Both the position numbers and the translations under genes were made by a program. Under the pieces are notes generated by a model. That model had not been told where the DNA came from, made no database searches, and saw nothing but the letters and a program-made list of their open reading frames with translations. Positions 8,808 to 17,224 of a stretch of DNA of 64,000 nt are shown one piece after another (position 1 is the first letter of the stretch; each line of letters starts with the position of its first letter). The stretch comes from Mobilisporobacter senegalensis (lineage in GTDB: Bacteria > Bacillota > Clostridia > Lachnospirales > Lachnospiraceae). Location of the stretch: contig NZ_RJVG01000007.1 in the NCBI RefSeq assembly GCF_003752155.1, positions 169,180 to 233,179 on the forward strand, given 5' to 3'.

Positions 8808-9375
8808 TTCCTCCCCTTCCTGTGTTGTAAAGTATGACCGCATATTCCCAGGAAGAGGTCTTTGGGGATGGTTTTTGATGGCTATCAATATATTCTGTTA
8901 TCAGATCTATTAATTCATCGGATTCTTTCTCATTAAGGTGAATTACTCCTGTCATAATGTCTCCCCATTTTTTTATATGCTGATAATTTTTCTCTTCTGT
9001 AGCATCAAGCCGTTCTTTCATTGAAGTTCTAAATCCATCATACACTCTTGCTATGGAATCCTGTATTAAAACTTCTCTTTGTGATCCACTCTCATCCTCA
9101 TATTCCAAACCTATCTGAACCGTTACAAGGGCAGGTCTGTAATAGCTGGCTTTGATTCCGCGGATCATCTCTTGATGATCCAATTCAATTACATCGATAG
9201 CTAATAGCTTCTTTATATGATGTTGTACTCCGGATGCAGAGATCTGTAATTTATCGGCTAACATCTTGGGAGTCATTGGAGTATTAGAAAGGTTTAATTG
9301 ACGCAGTATTTGCTGACGGGTAGGATTCATATATATATTCAATTTTTCCTTCGTATTAAGTTTAATGACTTTCAC
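8800..9375 (-). CDS. ArsR-like winged helix-turn-helix regulator
   Basis: A 191-residue protein whose N-terminal 75 residues form a winged helix: MNPTRQQILRQL near residues 16-27 and a recognition helix around LQISASGVQHHIKKL, typical of ArsR/HTH_20 regulators. The C-terminal half is helical and lacks the cysteine pairs of metal sensors, so a small-molecule signal is more likely. It is the first gene of an operon with the MFS transporter. The 14-bp palindrome at 9431-9444 and nearby TTACATTAC half-sites just upstream are the likely autoregulatory operator. Confidence 0.78.
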   Translation of the reverse strand: MKVIKLNTKEKLNIYMNPTRQQILRQLNLSNTPMTPKMLADKLQISASGVQHHIKKLLAIDVIELDHQEMIRGIKASYYRPALVTVQIGLEYEDESGSQREVLIQDSIARVYDGFRTSMKERLDATEEKNYQHIKKWGDIMTGVIHLNEKESDELIDLITEYIDSHQKPSPKTSSWEYAVILYNTGRGGNG

Positions 9376-9412
9376 AATATTCCTCCGTATCTATTATATA
9401 CTATTTACATTA

Positions 9413-9447
9413 CATATATTATAACATTACACATTACGTAATGTAAA
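9413..9447. promoter_or_regulatory. operator-like palindrome and half-sites before the ArsR/MFS operon
   Basis: ACATTACGTAATGT (9431-9444) is a perfect 14-bp palindrome. Further copies of the CATTAC half-site lie at about 9417 and 9425. They cover the region where the minus-strand promoter is expected. The match to the adjacent regulator is inferred from position. Confidence 0.55.
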
Positions 9448-9461
9448 GTGAAAAATAAAGT

Positions 9462-9645
9462 GACTGTTGCAAAATATAAGAACATCTGTATAGTAAGAAG
9501 ACCTTTATATTTCATAGATAATTTGTGCGATGTATGTGCGAAAAGCGGCAAGATAGAGAATGCCGCTGCCTTTCGCGCGACGGAGCACAAATTTCTAGAA
9601 ATATAAAAGTCTTCTAATTTCAGACAACTGTATTTTGCAACAGCC
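9462..9645. mobile_element. MITE-like long hairpin element (about 180 bp)
   Basis: Ends are GACTGTTGCAAAATA and TATTTTGCAACAGCC, nearly perfect inverses. Inside, AGAAGACCTTTATATTTC and GAAATATAAAAGTCTTCT pair almost fully, then AATTTGTGC with GCACAAATT, and the centre is a GCGGCA...TGCCGC stem-loop. The whole element therefore folds as one hairpin and codes for nothing convincing. Its ends resemble the hairpin at 819-936. Confidence 0.65.
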
Positions 9646-9662
9646 CCCTTATTGGTCTGGAT

Positions 9663-11345
9663 TCATCGTCGAAAACGAGTATAGTGATATAGCGCCAACT
9701 CATTAGCTGCAGCCTTCCCTGTCTGTAAAGACCCCTGCATCCAGCCATGCTTATTGGATATATGTTCTCCTGCAAAATAAACTCTCTGTTCAAATTCCGG
9801 TTGTTTCATAATATAGGCAAAAGTCCGTTTTTGCCCTGGTAATGTATATGCCAAGGCTCCTCTTAAATATGGTTCATTATACCATGCAACTGTCTTATAA
9901 TCAGCAATAATAGAATTTAAATATCCCCTAGGCAGACCATGTACTTCCTCCACATTCTGCTTTATGAACTCAAACCGCCTCACTTCTTCCATATTAGCTA
10001 CCCTGTTTGCATTCTGGTTTAAATTATATGATGCAAGTAATACTCCCGGCTCTTCTGGCGAACATGCTCCTTCCCACATACATAAATTATGGTCTGGTGG
10101 ATAAATGATAGATTGAATAGGTAAATCCGTAAATGAGATTCCTCCGATCATATTGCCAAATGGCGTATCCATTTCCCAAAAACGCTGATTACAAAGAAAA
10201 TTTGTTTTCATTGCATTGATATAATTTAATTCTAAAATAGACTGCATTTTAATATTACTAAAATATGGTTTGATTTCCACAGTTCTTAACGAAGAAAACG
10301 GGATACAGCATATTATATAATCATATACCTCCAGGGTGTCTTTTCCATTTGGCTCAGTATTATATCTTAACGTAACTTTTCCATTGTTTGTTTTAAAAAT
10401 TCCATTCACATAATGCCCTGCCCTGTATTCCACCGTTCCCAACATGTCCGTTGGAATACTATAGTATTGCTCTAAATCTTCTGCAGTAAAAGAATTATAA
10501 AATGCTAAAGGTAAATTAGTATTGCCTCCATCCATTTGATAGGTATTTATGAAATCCATCGTATATTCCTGCTGAAGGACCTCATCATAACTTATATCCA
10601 ATGTAGCGCCATTGGGAGAATTTATTCCAGAGATCAAACTGATAGCTTCCTGACTTAAATCCAGATACTCAAGAGCTTCCCTGATGGACATATACATCAG
10701 TGCTTCAATTTCCTGAGAGTATACGGTAAGAATACTTAATAACTCCAGCCTTACATTCGGAGCCATCTGTTCTAATATATAATTAAATGCATAATCATGC
10801 AATTCCGGCCACGGAGTATTTCTCTCTCTCTCTGTTAAATTAAATAAAGGATATAATATATCTTGAACAGATTCTGTCGTTCTTAATCTTGTATTATGTA
10901 CATAATAGAAATTATTACGTCTTGGAGACGTCAAAGAACGAGTCCCCAGATTGAATAAATTAATATAATGCCATGTAGTTTCATGAGAAACAGGAAACCT
11001 CATTGCGCCAAATTCTCCATAATATTTTCTTTCACTATCAAAATAATGAGTATAAACTCTCCCGCCTATTCTCTCCATATTTGCTTCATGAATTGTAATT
11101 TGAGCACCAAGTTTTCTTAATTCATAGGCTGCGGTTAAACCTGCAAGACCACCTCCAATGATGCCGATACGGATTCCACGTAATTCTCCAAGCGGAGCAA
11201 TAAATTTTATATCATCCGGTGGTCTTAGTGCATTAATAATATTCTCATAATCTTCCGATCTACCAACAGCAGATAAAGATTCTCTTAACATTTCATGTCT
11301 TTGCTCATCCGTAGGATTAGGGACTAGATTCAAAGGAATATCCAT
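9663..11345 (-). CDS. flavin monoamine oxidase family protein (amino acid oxidase/monooxygenase-like)
   Basis: A 560-residue FAD enzyme. The dinucleotide fold is GIIGGGLAGL at residues 61-70, followed by an acidic residue in the HEAN strand and the GG doublet ERIGGR at about 91-96. The C-terminal FAD motif reads VYFAGEHISNKHGWMQGS near residue 520. This layout is that of L-amino acid oxidases, YobN-like proteins and tryptophan 2-monooxygenases; there is no signal peptide. The upstream neighbour in the same direction (85 bases apart) is an amidase, an arrangement recalling the oxidase/amidase pair of the indole-3-acetamide route. In an anaerobe the electron acceptor is an open question. Family is confident; substrate is not. 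Confidence 0.83.
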   Translation of the reverse strand: MDIPLNLVPNPTDEQRHEMLRESLSAVGRSEDYENIINALRPPDDIKFIAPLGELRGIRIGIIGGGLAGLTAAYELRKLGAQITIHEANMERIGGRVYTHYFDSERKYYGEFGAMRFPVSHETTWHYINLFNLGTRSLTSPRRNNFYYVHNTRLRTTESVQDILYPLFNLTERERNTPWPELHDYAFNYILEQMAPNVRLELLSILTVYSQEIEALMYMSIREALEYLDLSQEAISLISGINSPNGATLDISYDEVLQQEYTMDFINTYQMDGGNTNLPLAFYNSFTAEDLEQYYSIPTDMLGTVEYRAGHYVNGIFKTNNGKVTLRYNTEPNGKDTLEVYDYIICCIPFSSLRTVEIKPYFSNIKMQSILELNYINAMKTNFLCNQRFWEMDTPFGNMIGGISFTDLPIQSIIYPPDHNLCMWEGACSPEEPGVLLASYNLNQNANRVANMEEVRRFEFIKQNVEEVHGLPRGYLNSIIADYKTVAWYNEPYLRGALAYTLPGQKRTFAYIMKQPEFEQRVYFAGEHISNKHGWMQGSLQTGKAAANELALYHYTRFRR

Positions 11346-11430
11346 TTGTCAATACCTTTCATATTTACTACTGTAGTAATATATTAATTGAAAAATTAAA
11401 ATATATCACATTGGGATGAATTTCCATTTT

Positions 11431-12780
11431 TTATAATTTAGGTGGCACTCTATAGCCTATCAATTCCTCCAATTTATAACCGTATTGTAATAATTTCTGA
11501 TCATTTTGGGCAGTTACTATGATTCCATAGGGCATTCCATCATTATATAATCCATGTGGTATTGACAGAATCGGTAATCCAGTATATTGCAAAATGAGAT
11601 TTTCCTGAAACAGTATACAAATATCTATTCCATCCAAGAGTTCCTTCATTATTCTTTTTTTCTCTTCCCGGTCCATTAATAACTCTTTGTATTCAGTTTC
11701 ACTTAAGTCACCTTTCGTCTTTTCCTCTGCTTCCAATAAAAGTGTCTGACCATATTTCAATGCTTTCTCCCCATGAGCATTATTAAATTTTATAATATCC
11801 CTTAAAGAACGAATAGGAAACTCCTTCCTCACATTTTCAAAATATCTATTCAATGAATATTTGAACTCATATTTACCAATACCCTTTAAATTATTTTTTG
11901 GTACAGTGGGTAATTTTATCCTCACTATTTTACCTCCCAGATTTTCTAATTCCTTTAAGATATTTAATGATTTCTTCTCTTCTTCCCCAGTAAGGTTATT
12001 AAGGGAGTTGTCATCTATACCTATAACCCAATTTTTTAAGTTTCCTTCCTTGGGCTGTATTTTTATATTGGTAAGCTCTGAAAATAATAGAATAGAATCC
12101 ATAATCGTACGTGTCATTGGACCTACTGTATCCAGCGTAAAGCTGACAGGTAGAATTCCATTGGTACTAAGTATCCCGGCGGATGGGCAAAATCCAACAA
12201 TTCCATTGGCAATTGCAGGTGAAATAATAGAACCCGAGGTATCTGTACCTAAAGATGCCCCACATAAATTTGCAGTTACAGAAACTGCAGAGCCTGTACT
12301 GGATCCAGAGGGGGATTTTGTCTTATTATACGGAGAAGCTACCATACCTCCTCTGGAACTGTAACCAGGCGGCATTCCTTTTGTCATATAATTAGCCAAT
12401 TCTGTCATATTGGTTTTTCCGAGGATAACAGCACCTTTTTCTCGAAGTACCTTCACTACATCTGCATCTTTACTGGCTTTAAGATCAGCCAGTGCTAATG
12501 CTCCTGCAGAAGTATGCATTTTATCTCCTGTATCAATATTATCTTTTATTAATATAGGTACTCCATACAATGGACTTGTATATTCTGATTTGTGTTCTTC
12601 CAGATACCTGGCAATATCCGTTATATCCGGATTAATTTCTAAAACACTATTTAATTTGTTTTCTCCTTGGTCATAATAAGTAATATTATTAAGATATTCA
12701 TCAACAAGTTCCTGAACGGATATTTTATTTTGTTCATACATCTCTTTTATATTTGTTATTGAAATTTCATTTATATTCAC
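11431..12780 (-). CDS. amidase signature family hydrolase
   Basis: About 449 residues of the Ser-cisSer-Lys amidase family, which hydrolyses carboxamides to acid and ammonia. Visible motifs are the lysine in PILIKDN, the glycine/serine-rich SPSGSSTGSAVSV and the nucleophile region GTDTSGSIISPA. I prefer the GTG start at 12780 (MNINEISITN) because AGAGGT lies 6 bases upstream; an ATG at 12801 extends the protein by 7 residues but has no Shine-Dalgarno sequence. GatA is unlikely because no gatB or gatC is adjacent. It probably forms an operon with the flavin amine oxidase downstream; the substrate could be the amide product of that enzyme. Confidence 0.82.
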   Translation of the reverse strand: MNINEISITNIKEMYEQNKISVQELVDEYLNNITYYDQGENKLNSVLEINPDITDIARYLEEHKSEYTSPLYGVPILIKDNIDTGDKMHTSAGALALADLKASKDADVVKVLREKGAVILGKTNMTELANYMTKGMPPGYSSRGGMVASPYNKTKSPSGSSTGSAVSVTANLCGASLGTDTSGSIISPAIANGIVGFCPSAGILSTNGILPVSFTLDTVGPMTRTIMDSILLFSELTNIKIQPKEGNLKNWVIGIDDNSLNNLTGEEEKKSLNILKELENLGGKIVRIKLPTVPKNNLKGIGKYEFKYSLNRYFENVRKEFPIRSLRDIIKFNNAHGEKALKYGQTLLLEAEEKTKGDLSETEYKELLMDREEKKRIMKELLDGIDICILFQENLILQYTGLPILSIPHGLYNDGMPYGIIVTAQNDQKLLQYGYKLEELIGYRVPPKL

Positions 12781-12914
12781 AAAAATACCTCTTTTACTCA
12801 TATATTCACAAAATAGTATATTAATTAATAAAAAAAATATCCTGGATTTATCAACTAACTTTTAGCAACATAAAATTTTTAAACTATGGGCATTCTATTT
12901 TTGGAGGTGATTTT

Positions 12915-13325
12915 ATGATAGTACGAGATATAATGTCTAAAAATATTACTTGGGTAAATGAACACGATACTGTTGAGAAAGCCGCAGAACTAATGAAAAG
13001 TTGTGATTGCGGTTGTATTCCTGTTTGTAATGAAGATAAATTAATAGGTGTTGTAACTGATCGGGATATTGCTTTAAGATCCGTTGCAGAAGGTCAGAGT
13101 CCTCATCAGAGGGTTCGGGATGTCATGTCAAAAGACCTTGTAATTGGAAGTCCTGAAATGAATGTAAATGATGCGGTAAAAATTATGGGCGAAAAACAGA
13201 TTCGCCGTCTGCCAATTGTAGAGAATGACAGCCTTGTTGGAATTGTCGCCTTAGGGGACATCTCACTGGAGCCTGTTTTACAAGATAATGCAGAAGATGC
13301 TCTTAAAAATATTTCAAAACCATAA
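12915..13325 (+). CDS. two-CBS-domain protein
   Basis: A 136-residue protein made of a tandem CBS pair (Bateman module): MIVRDIMSKNITWV at residues 1-14, CGCIPVC near 33-39 and GVVTDRDIALR near 45, then a second repeat with VRDVMSKDLVI, IRRLPIVEND and GIVALGDIS. Such stand-alone modules bind adenine nucleotides and regulate partner proteins; which partner is unknown. GGAGGTGATTTTATG marks the start. It is a single-gene unit closed by the terminator at 13356-13389. Confidence 0.88.
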   Translation: MIVRDIMSKNITWVNEHDTVEKAAELMKSCDCGCIPVCNEDKLIGVVTDRDIALRSVAEGQSPHQRVRDVMSKDLVIGSPEMNVNDAVKIMGEKQIRRLPIVENDSLVGIVALGDISLEPVLQDNAEDALKNISKP

Positions 13326-13355
13326 GTGGTAAATATTTTATAAAACTGAACGAAA

Positions 13356-13389
13356 AAAGGATGAGGTATCATAAAATACCTCATCCTTT
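13356..13389. terminator. bidirectional intrinsic terminator
   Basis: AAAGGATGAGGTA (13356-13368) pairs perfectly with TACCTCATCCTTT (13377-13389), with A/T-rich flanks on both sides, between two convergent genes. Confidence 0.85.
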
Positions 13390-13410
13390 ACATTTGAAAT
13401 AATATAAATT

Positions 13411-14175
13411 TTATTTATTCATTCCAGTATAAATATAGATTGCATCTCTTAAGAATTCTGCTGTTCCAGGCTGTTCTTTATCATAATATGCAGTAAATCT
13501 TTCATCATCCACATACATCTGGGCAAGGCCGGCGTGAGCCTCTTTGCTATAAGCAGGCCATGTAAATCCCAACCATTCGTGATGCAGTCTGGCTGCTTTT
13601 TGTGCCAGTTTCCCTGCGGGATCTCCCGTTGCAAAAGCTTCTTTTAGAGTTTCATGTAATTCCTTACTGACTTCTTCCATCTTTTGATATTCTTCTTCTG
13701 TCATGTTCATAAGTTTCGCATTGGATTTTTCTACAGTTTCCTCACCATATTTGTCTCTGATCTCTTTACCATATTTCTTCTCATTGTCATCTATCATTTT
13801 CTTCTTAAAGCCTTCGAATTTTTCTTTATTACTCATATTCGTTCTCCCTTCTGTCTCTGCTATTGTTTTTTCCACATTAGCAATTAAGATATTGATTTGT
13901 TCTCTTTTTTCCAGGAGTTTTTCACGATGTTCTCTAAGTGCTTCTGCTCCATTAAAATTCGGCGAAGTCATAATATCTTTTATACTTTCCAGATTTACAC
14001 CTAATTCCCTATAGAACAATATTTGTTGTAACCTATTCACTTCATGCTGACCATAGATCCGATATCCTGATGAATTGATTCTTGCCGGCTTAAGAATTCC
14101 TATTTCATCATAATATCTTAATGTTCTGGTACTGACTCCTGCCAGTTTTCCTAGCTTTTGCACTGTATATTCCAT
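13411..14175 (-). CDS. MerR family regulator with TipAS drug-sensing domain
   Basis: A 254-residue protein. Residues 1-70 are a MerR winged helix (TVQKLGKLAGVSTRTLRYYD), then a coiled-coil dimerisation helix, and the C-terminal 140 residues form a TipAS domain (WLGFTWPAYSKEAHAGLAQMY, ending FLRDAIYIYTG), which in TipA and Mta binds thiopeptides or other multidrug ligands. I chose ATG 14175 since GGAGGGAAACAC precedes it; upstream in-frame codons to 14274 run through the promoter. The promoter at 14198-14228 has the 19-bp spacer typical of MerR-activated promoters, so it is very likely autoregulated. Confidence 0.9.
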   Translation of the reverse strand: MEYTVQKLGKLAGVSTRTLRYYDEIGILKPARINSSGYRIYGQHEVNRLQQILFYRELGVNLESIKDIMTSPNFNGAEALREHREKLLEKREQINILIANVEKTIAETEGRTNMSNKEKFEGFKKKMIDDNEKKYGKEIRDKYGEETVEKSNAKLMNMTEEEYQKMEEVSKELHETLKEAFATGDPAGKLAQKAARLHHEWLGFTWPAYSKEAHAGLAQMYVDDERFTAYYDKEQPGTAEFLRDAIYIYTGMNK

Positions 14176-14197
14176 GTGTTTCCCTCCTTGCATAATC

Positions 14198-14228
14198 AAT
14201 ATACACCTTGACGTAACGTGAATGTCAA
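14198..14228 (-). promoter_or_regulatory. MerR-type promoter (19-bp spacer) of the tipA-like gene
   Basis: On the minus strand: -35 TTGACA (14228-14223), a 19-bp spacer containing the dyad half-sites TGAC and GTCA, and -10 TATATT (14203-14198). The overlong spacer and dyad are the hallmark of promoters twisted into activity by MerR regulators. Confidence 0.85.
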
Positions 14229-14268
14229 CAGGTATTTTAAATAATTTTTTATTTTTTTTAAAATTACC

Positions 14269-14331
14269 TTGCATTATTAAGTAATTTAATATATACTCAT
14301 TTATACAAAGTACTTAATATTTTTAAGTACT
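14269..14331 (+). promoter_or_regulatory. padR promoter and overlapping operator
   Basis: TTGCAT (14269-14274), 17-bp spacer, TATACT (14292-14297). Directly downstream, AGTACTTAA (14309-14317) and TTAAGTACT (14323-14331) form a perfect 9-bp inverted repeat with a 5-base spacer, placed over the transcription start where a repressor would block initiation. Confidence 0.7.
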
Positions 14332-14347
14332 TAAAGGAGGGACAAAT

Positions 14348-14662
14348 TTGAATAAAGAAATGTTAAAAGGTACCATTGATATTCTTATCCTTAGTGTTTT
14401 AAAGGAAAAGGATAATTACGGATATGAGATTTCCAGGACCATAAAGCTTAAAACAGAAGGAGCTTTTGAGATTCTGGAAGCAACTCTATATTTATCTTTA
14501 AAAAGATTGGAAAAACAAGATGCGATCACTTCTTATTGGGGCGACGAATCCAATGGGGGAAGGAGAAAATATTATAAGATCACGGACCAAGGAAAAGATG
14601 TTCTGATTAATTCTATCCATGACTGGAAGGAAACTGTCCAAATCGTTGAAAAATTCATTTAG
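14348..14662 (+). CDS. PadR family transcriptional regulator
   Basis: A 104-residue winged-helix repressor: KGTIDILILSVLKEKDNYGYEI, ATLYLSLKRLEKQDAI and the wing GGRRKYYKITDQG are diagnostic of the PadR-s1 subfamily. Start is TTG 14348, because AGGAGGG lies 7 bases upstream and the next ATG is too far from it. It is first in an operon with a membrane protein and a DedA protein, and its operator probably lies at 14309-14331. PadR proteins of this size usually repress the adjacent membrane gene and sense hydrophobic compounds. Confidence 0.88.
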   Translation: MNKEMLKGTIDILILSVLKEKDNYGYEISRTIKLKTEGAFEILEATLYLSLKRLEKQDAITSYWGDESNGGRRKYYKITDQGKDVLINSIHDWKETVQIVEKFI

Positions 14663-14671
14663 GAGGATGTT

Positions 14672-15313
14672 ATGAATACAACTTTAAAAAAATTATTTAA
14701 TCTTACAGATATAAGATACCCATGGCTGCTATTAATATCCATGTGCGCCTTTATTTTTTCATTATATTACGATAAAAATCATACCAATATTTCATTGGCA
14801 TATCAATGGATGACCTATGGCTTTACCATTATTTCTGCCACAGTTTGGAGTATCTTAAATTACATTGCCCATATTAAAATAAGTGCAAATTATAAAAAAT
14901 ACGATAATATTGACACTTATGTTGAAAATCTTTTAATAAGTAAAGAAGAAAAACTAGAATTGAAAGGTTATTTAGAAGACTATTCTTCCGATCTCATATC
15001 ACAAGGCAAAACCAAAGAAGAATCAATTCAAACTGCAATTAATCAATTTAGAGTCCAGGAATTTACTTCATTATCCAAGAACAGCAGCCTTTTTAATCTG
15101 CCGATTCACTACTATTTAATAGGATATAGTTTACTAAGTATCACTGTGGCCACTCTATTAGAATTTATGCCAATGATATTAAAACAAAGCCCTTTTCTTT
15201 TTTCAGCTATACAATTTATGCTGATTTCATATTGTATTGGATTTACCGGCTCATTCTTTCTTTATAAACTACTGGATTCAATTATATCAAAGAAAACAAA
15301 TAATGACCGCTAA
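14672..15313 (+). CDS. PadR-associated membrane protein (permease prefix / DUF1700-like)
   Basis: A 213-residue protein with two N-terminal hydrophobic helices (about 17-33 and 45-68), a cytoplasmic amphipathic middle (ELKGYLEDYSSDLISQGKTKEESI) that resembles the permease-prefix domain often found beside padR, and two or three C-terminal helices. It lies 9 bases after padR with its own AGGAGG. Proteins of this kind are widespread PadR partners; the molecular function is not established. Confidence 0.68.
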   Translation: MNTTLKKLFNLTDIRYPWLLLISMCAFIFSLYYDKNHTNISLAYQWMTYGFTIISATVWSILNYIAHIKISANYKKYDNIDTYVENLLISKEEKLELKGYLEDYSSDLISQGKTKEESIQTAINQFRVQEFTSLSKNSSLFNLPIHYYLIGYSLLSITVATLLEFMPMILKQSPFLFSAIQFMLISYCIGFTGSFFLYKLLDSIISKKTNNDR

Positions 15314-15339
15314 TTATATAAGATTGTGAGGAATATATT

Positions 15340-15954
15340 ATGGAAAATTGGATTATAAATTTAATGGAACGCTTTGGTTATCTTGGAACATTCCTTTTAA
15401 TTATGATAGAGAATATCTTTCCACCTATCCCCTCTGAGGTCATACTTACCTTCAGTGGTTTTATGACTACCACAACGGAAATGACTGTCCTGGGAGTAAT
15501 TTTATATGCCACGGCAGGATCTGTTGCCGGTGCTGTCATACTTTATGGTATTGGTCGTATATTTAACGTTGAGATGTTAGAAAAAATAATAAATCGCTGG
15601 GGGCATATTCTACGAATTAAAGTAAGTGATATTGAAAAAGCAGATTCCTGGTTTCAAAAATATGGGTATCGAACAATCTTCTTTTGCAGAATGATTCCTT
15701 TAATTCGCAGCCTGATTTCTATTCCTGCCGGTATGGCAAATATGAAATTTAATTTGTTTCTGCTTTACACTACTTTAGGCACTTTCATCTGGAATACATT
15801 ACTCATTTTTGCCGGTGCAGCATTAGGGGAATCATGGGGCACCATCCTTAATTATATGGATGTATATTCTCATATTACTTACGCAATACTTGGAGTTTTA
15901 TGTGTTATCATCGTTTGTTTATGGTATTTTAAAAGATCGAGAAAAATATCCTGA
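15340..15954 (+). CDS. DedA family membrane protein
   Basis: A 204-residue protein of the DedA/SNARE-associated (VTT) family, now regarded as lipid carrier flippases. Signatures: FGYLGTFLLIMIENIFPPIPSEVIL near the N-terminus, GYRTIFFCRMIPLIRSLISIPAG in the middle (the conserved arginine-containing re-entrant region), and hydrophobic C-terminal helices. It follows the PadR-associated membrane gene by 26 bases and probably ends the operon at the terminator 15960-16006. Confidence 0.9.
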   Translation: MENWIINLMERFGYLGTFLLIMIENIFPPIPSEVILTFSGFMTTTTEMTVLGVILYATAGSVAGAVILYGIGRIFNVEMLEKIINRWGHILRIKVSDIEKADSWFQKYGYRTIFFCRMIPLIRSLISIPAGMANMKFNLFLLYTTLGTFIWNTLLIFAGAALGESWGTILNYMDVYSHITYAILGVLCVIIVCLWYFKRSRKIS

Positions 15955-15959
15955 TAAAA

Positions 15960-16006
15960 AGAGCTGTTTAGAATGACCGCCTTATTGGTTCATTTCAAAC
16001 AGCTCT
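15960..16006. terminator. bidirectional intrinsic terminator
   Basis: AGAGCTGTTT pairs with AAACAGCTCT across a partly paired loop containing GAATGACC/GGTTCATT, between the convergent dedA and chromate transporter genes. Confidence 0.75.
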
Positions 16007-16011
16007 CTTAA

Positions 16012-16575
16012 CTACATAATTAAATGTAAACCTCCTCCAATAATTCCGGAAATGGCCATTACAGAGATAGGATTCATTTTGAATTTACGTAATAAAAATA
16101 TTCCTAATATGAATACTCCTACAGATATAAAATCTAATTTACTGATTTCAAGACTAAATCCATTTTCATTCCAAAAAGATACGATTAAAATTTCAAGTCC
16201 GGCAGATGCAATTAATGCCACAATAGCTGGACGTAATATACCCAGTACTTCTTTCATTAGAGGAATGTCCGGATATTTAAAGTATATATATGCTAATATG
16301 GAAACTATGATACAAGACGGCAGGATGCACCCTAAGGTCGCAGTAATGGCTCCTGGTAATCCTGCAATTCTTATCCCTACAAATGTGGCTGAATTGATAG
16401 CAATGGGTCCTGGCGTCATCTGGGATATGGTAATCAGATCAGTAAATTCTGCTATGGTAAGCCATCCATGATTTTGTACAACCTGATCTTGAATCAATGG
16501 TAATGCAGCATATCCACCACCAATACTAAAGAGACCTACCTGAAAAAAACTAAAAAATAATTCAAGATATATCAT
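16012..16575 (-). CDS. chromate transporter family protein, half-size subunit 2
   Basis: A 187-residue membrane protein of the short-chain CHR family, in which two homologous single-domain proteins assemble into one transporter. The motif FFQVGLFSIGGGYAALPLIQ near the N-terminus and TPGPIAINSATFVG are characteristic. About six hydrophobic segments. It overlaps the other half (16562-17140) by 14 bases, so the two are co-translated. The physiological substrate in anaerobes may be chromate, sulfate or another oxyanion. Confidence 0.9.
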   Translation of the reverse strand: MIYLELFFSFFQVGLFSIGGGYAALPLIQDQVVQNHGWLTIAEFTDLITISQMTPGPIAINSATFVGIRIAGLPGAITATLGCILPSCIIVSILAYIYFKYPDIPLMKEVLGILRPAIVALIASAGLEILIVSFWNENGFSLEISKLDFISVGVFILGIFLLRKFKMNPISVMAISGIIGGGLHLIM

Positions 16576-17140
16576 TCCCTGTTCTCCTCCTCTTTTGAAG
16601 TAAAACTTTCATAATCCCAATAAAGATACATCCAAGAATGATATACATCACATTTATATTTAGTAAATAAGTAGCTATAAATGCTCCAATCATGATAAAT
16701 ATCGATAATATATTCTTTTCTTTCCTAATATCCTGCCCCATTTGAAGAACCACATCTGCTATTATTGCAGCCACACCTGCCTGCATCCCTTTTAAGACTG
16801 CATTTACTATGATGTTATCACGAAAAGCTGTATAAAATAAAGAAAGGATCGAAAGAATGATTAATGGAGGAAGGATCGTACCAAGTATGGATACCGCTGC
16901 TCCTAATATTCCGGCCAATTTATATCCTAATAATATGGATAGATTCACTGCGATCGGCCCTGGTGCCGATTGAGCGATAGCAGTCTCATTTAGCATCTCA
17001 TTTTCATCGATCCATTTTAGTTCATCCACGAATTTCTTCTTCATCAAAGTAATGATTACATAACCACCGCCAAACGTAAAGGCACTTAGATAAAAGGTTG
17101 ATATAAATATTGATTTTAGTAATTGTTTTTTCTCACTCAT
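16562..17140 (-). CDS. chromate transporter family protein, half-size subunit 1
   Basis: A 192-residue short-chain CHR protein with FYLSAFTFGGGYVIITLMKKKF at the N-terminus and AQSAPGPIAVNLSILLGYKLAG; it pairs with the downstream paralogue at 16012-16575. The two halves typically insert with opposite topologies to form the antiparallel pseudo-dimer. First gene of a two-gene operon; no obvious regulator is adjacent. Confidence 0.9.
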   Translation of the reverse strand: MSEKKQLLKSIFISTFYLSAFTFGGGYVIITLMKKKFVDELKWIDENEMLNETAIAQSAPGPIAVNLSILLGYKLAGILGAAVSILGTILPPLIILSILSLFYTAFRDNIIVNAVLKGMQAGVAAIIADVVLQMGQDIRKEKNILSIFIMIGAFIATYLLNINVMYIILGCIFIGIMKVLLQKRRRTGNDIS

Positions 17141-17224
17141 TAAATCCCTGATTTCTTTATAATTTTATTGTTCTCATGTTTTCTCAATTTAAATTCTGTA
17201 TGATAGAGTATCATGCACATATAT

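Noticed and set aside
9405..9590. 61-codon minus-strand frame
   Set aside because: It lies mostly inside the hairpin element at 9462-9645 and runs through the ArsR operator region; no coding character.
11861..12364. 167-codon plus-strand frame opposite the amidase gene
   Set aside because: Antisense shadow; proline-rich composition typical of reversed codons and no start signal.
16012..17140. Frameshifted full-length chromate transporter
   Set aside because: The two frames are complete homologous halves with their own N-terminal motifs, as in the known short-chain CHR pairs.
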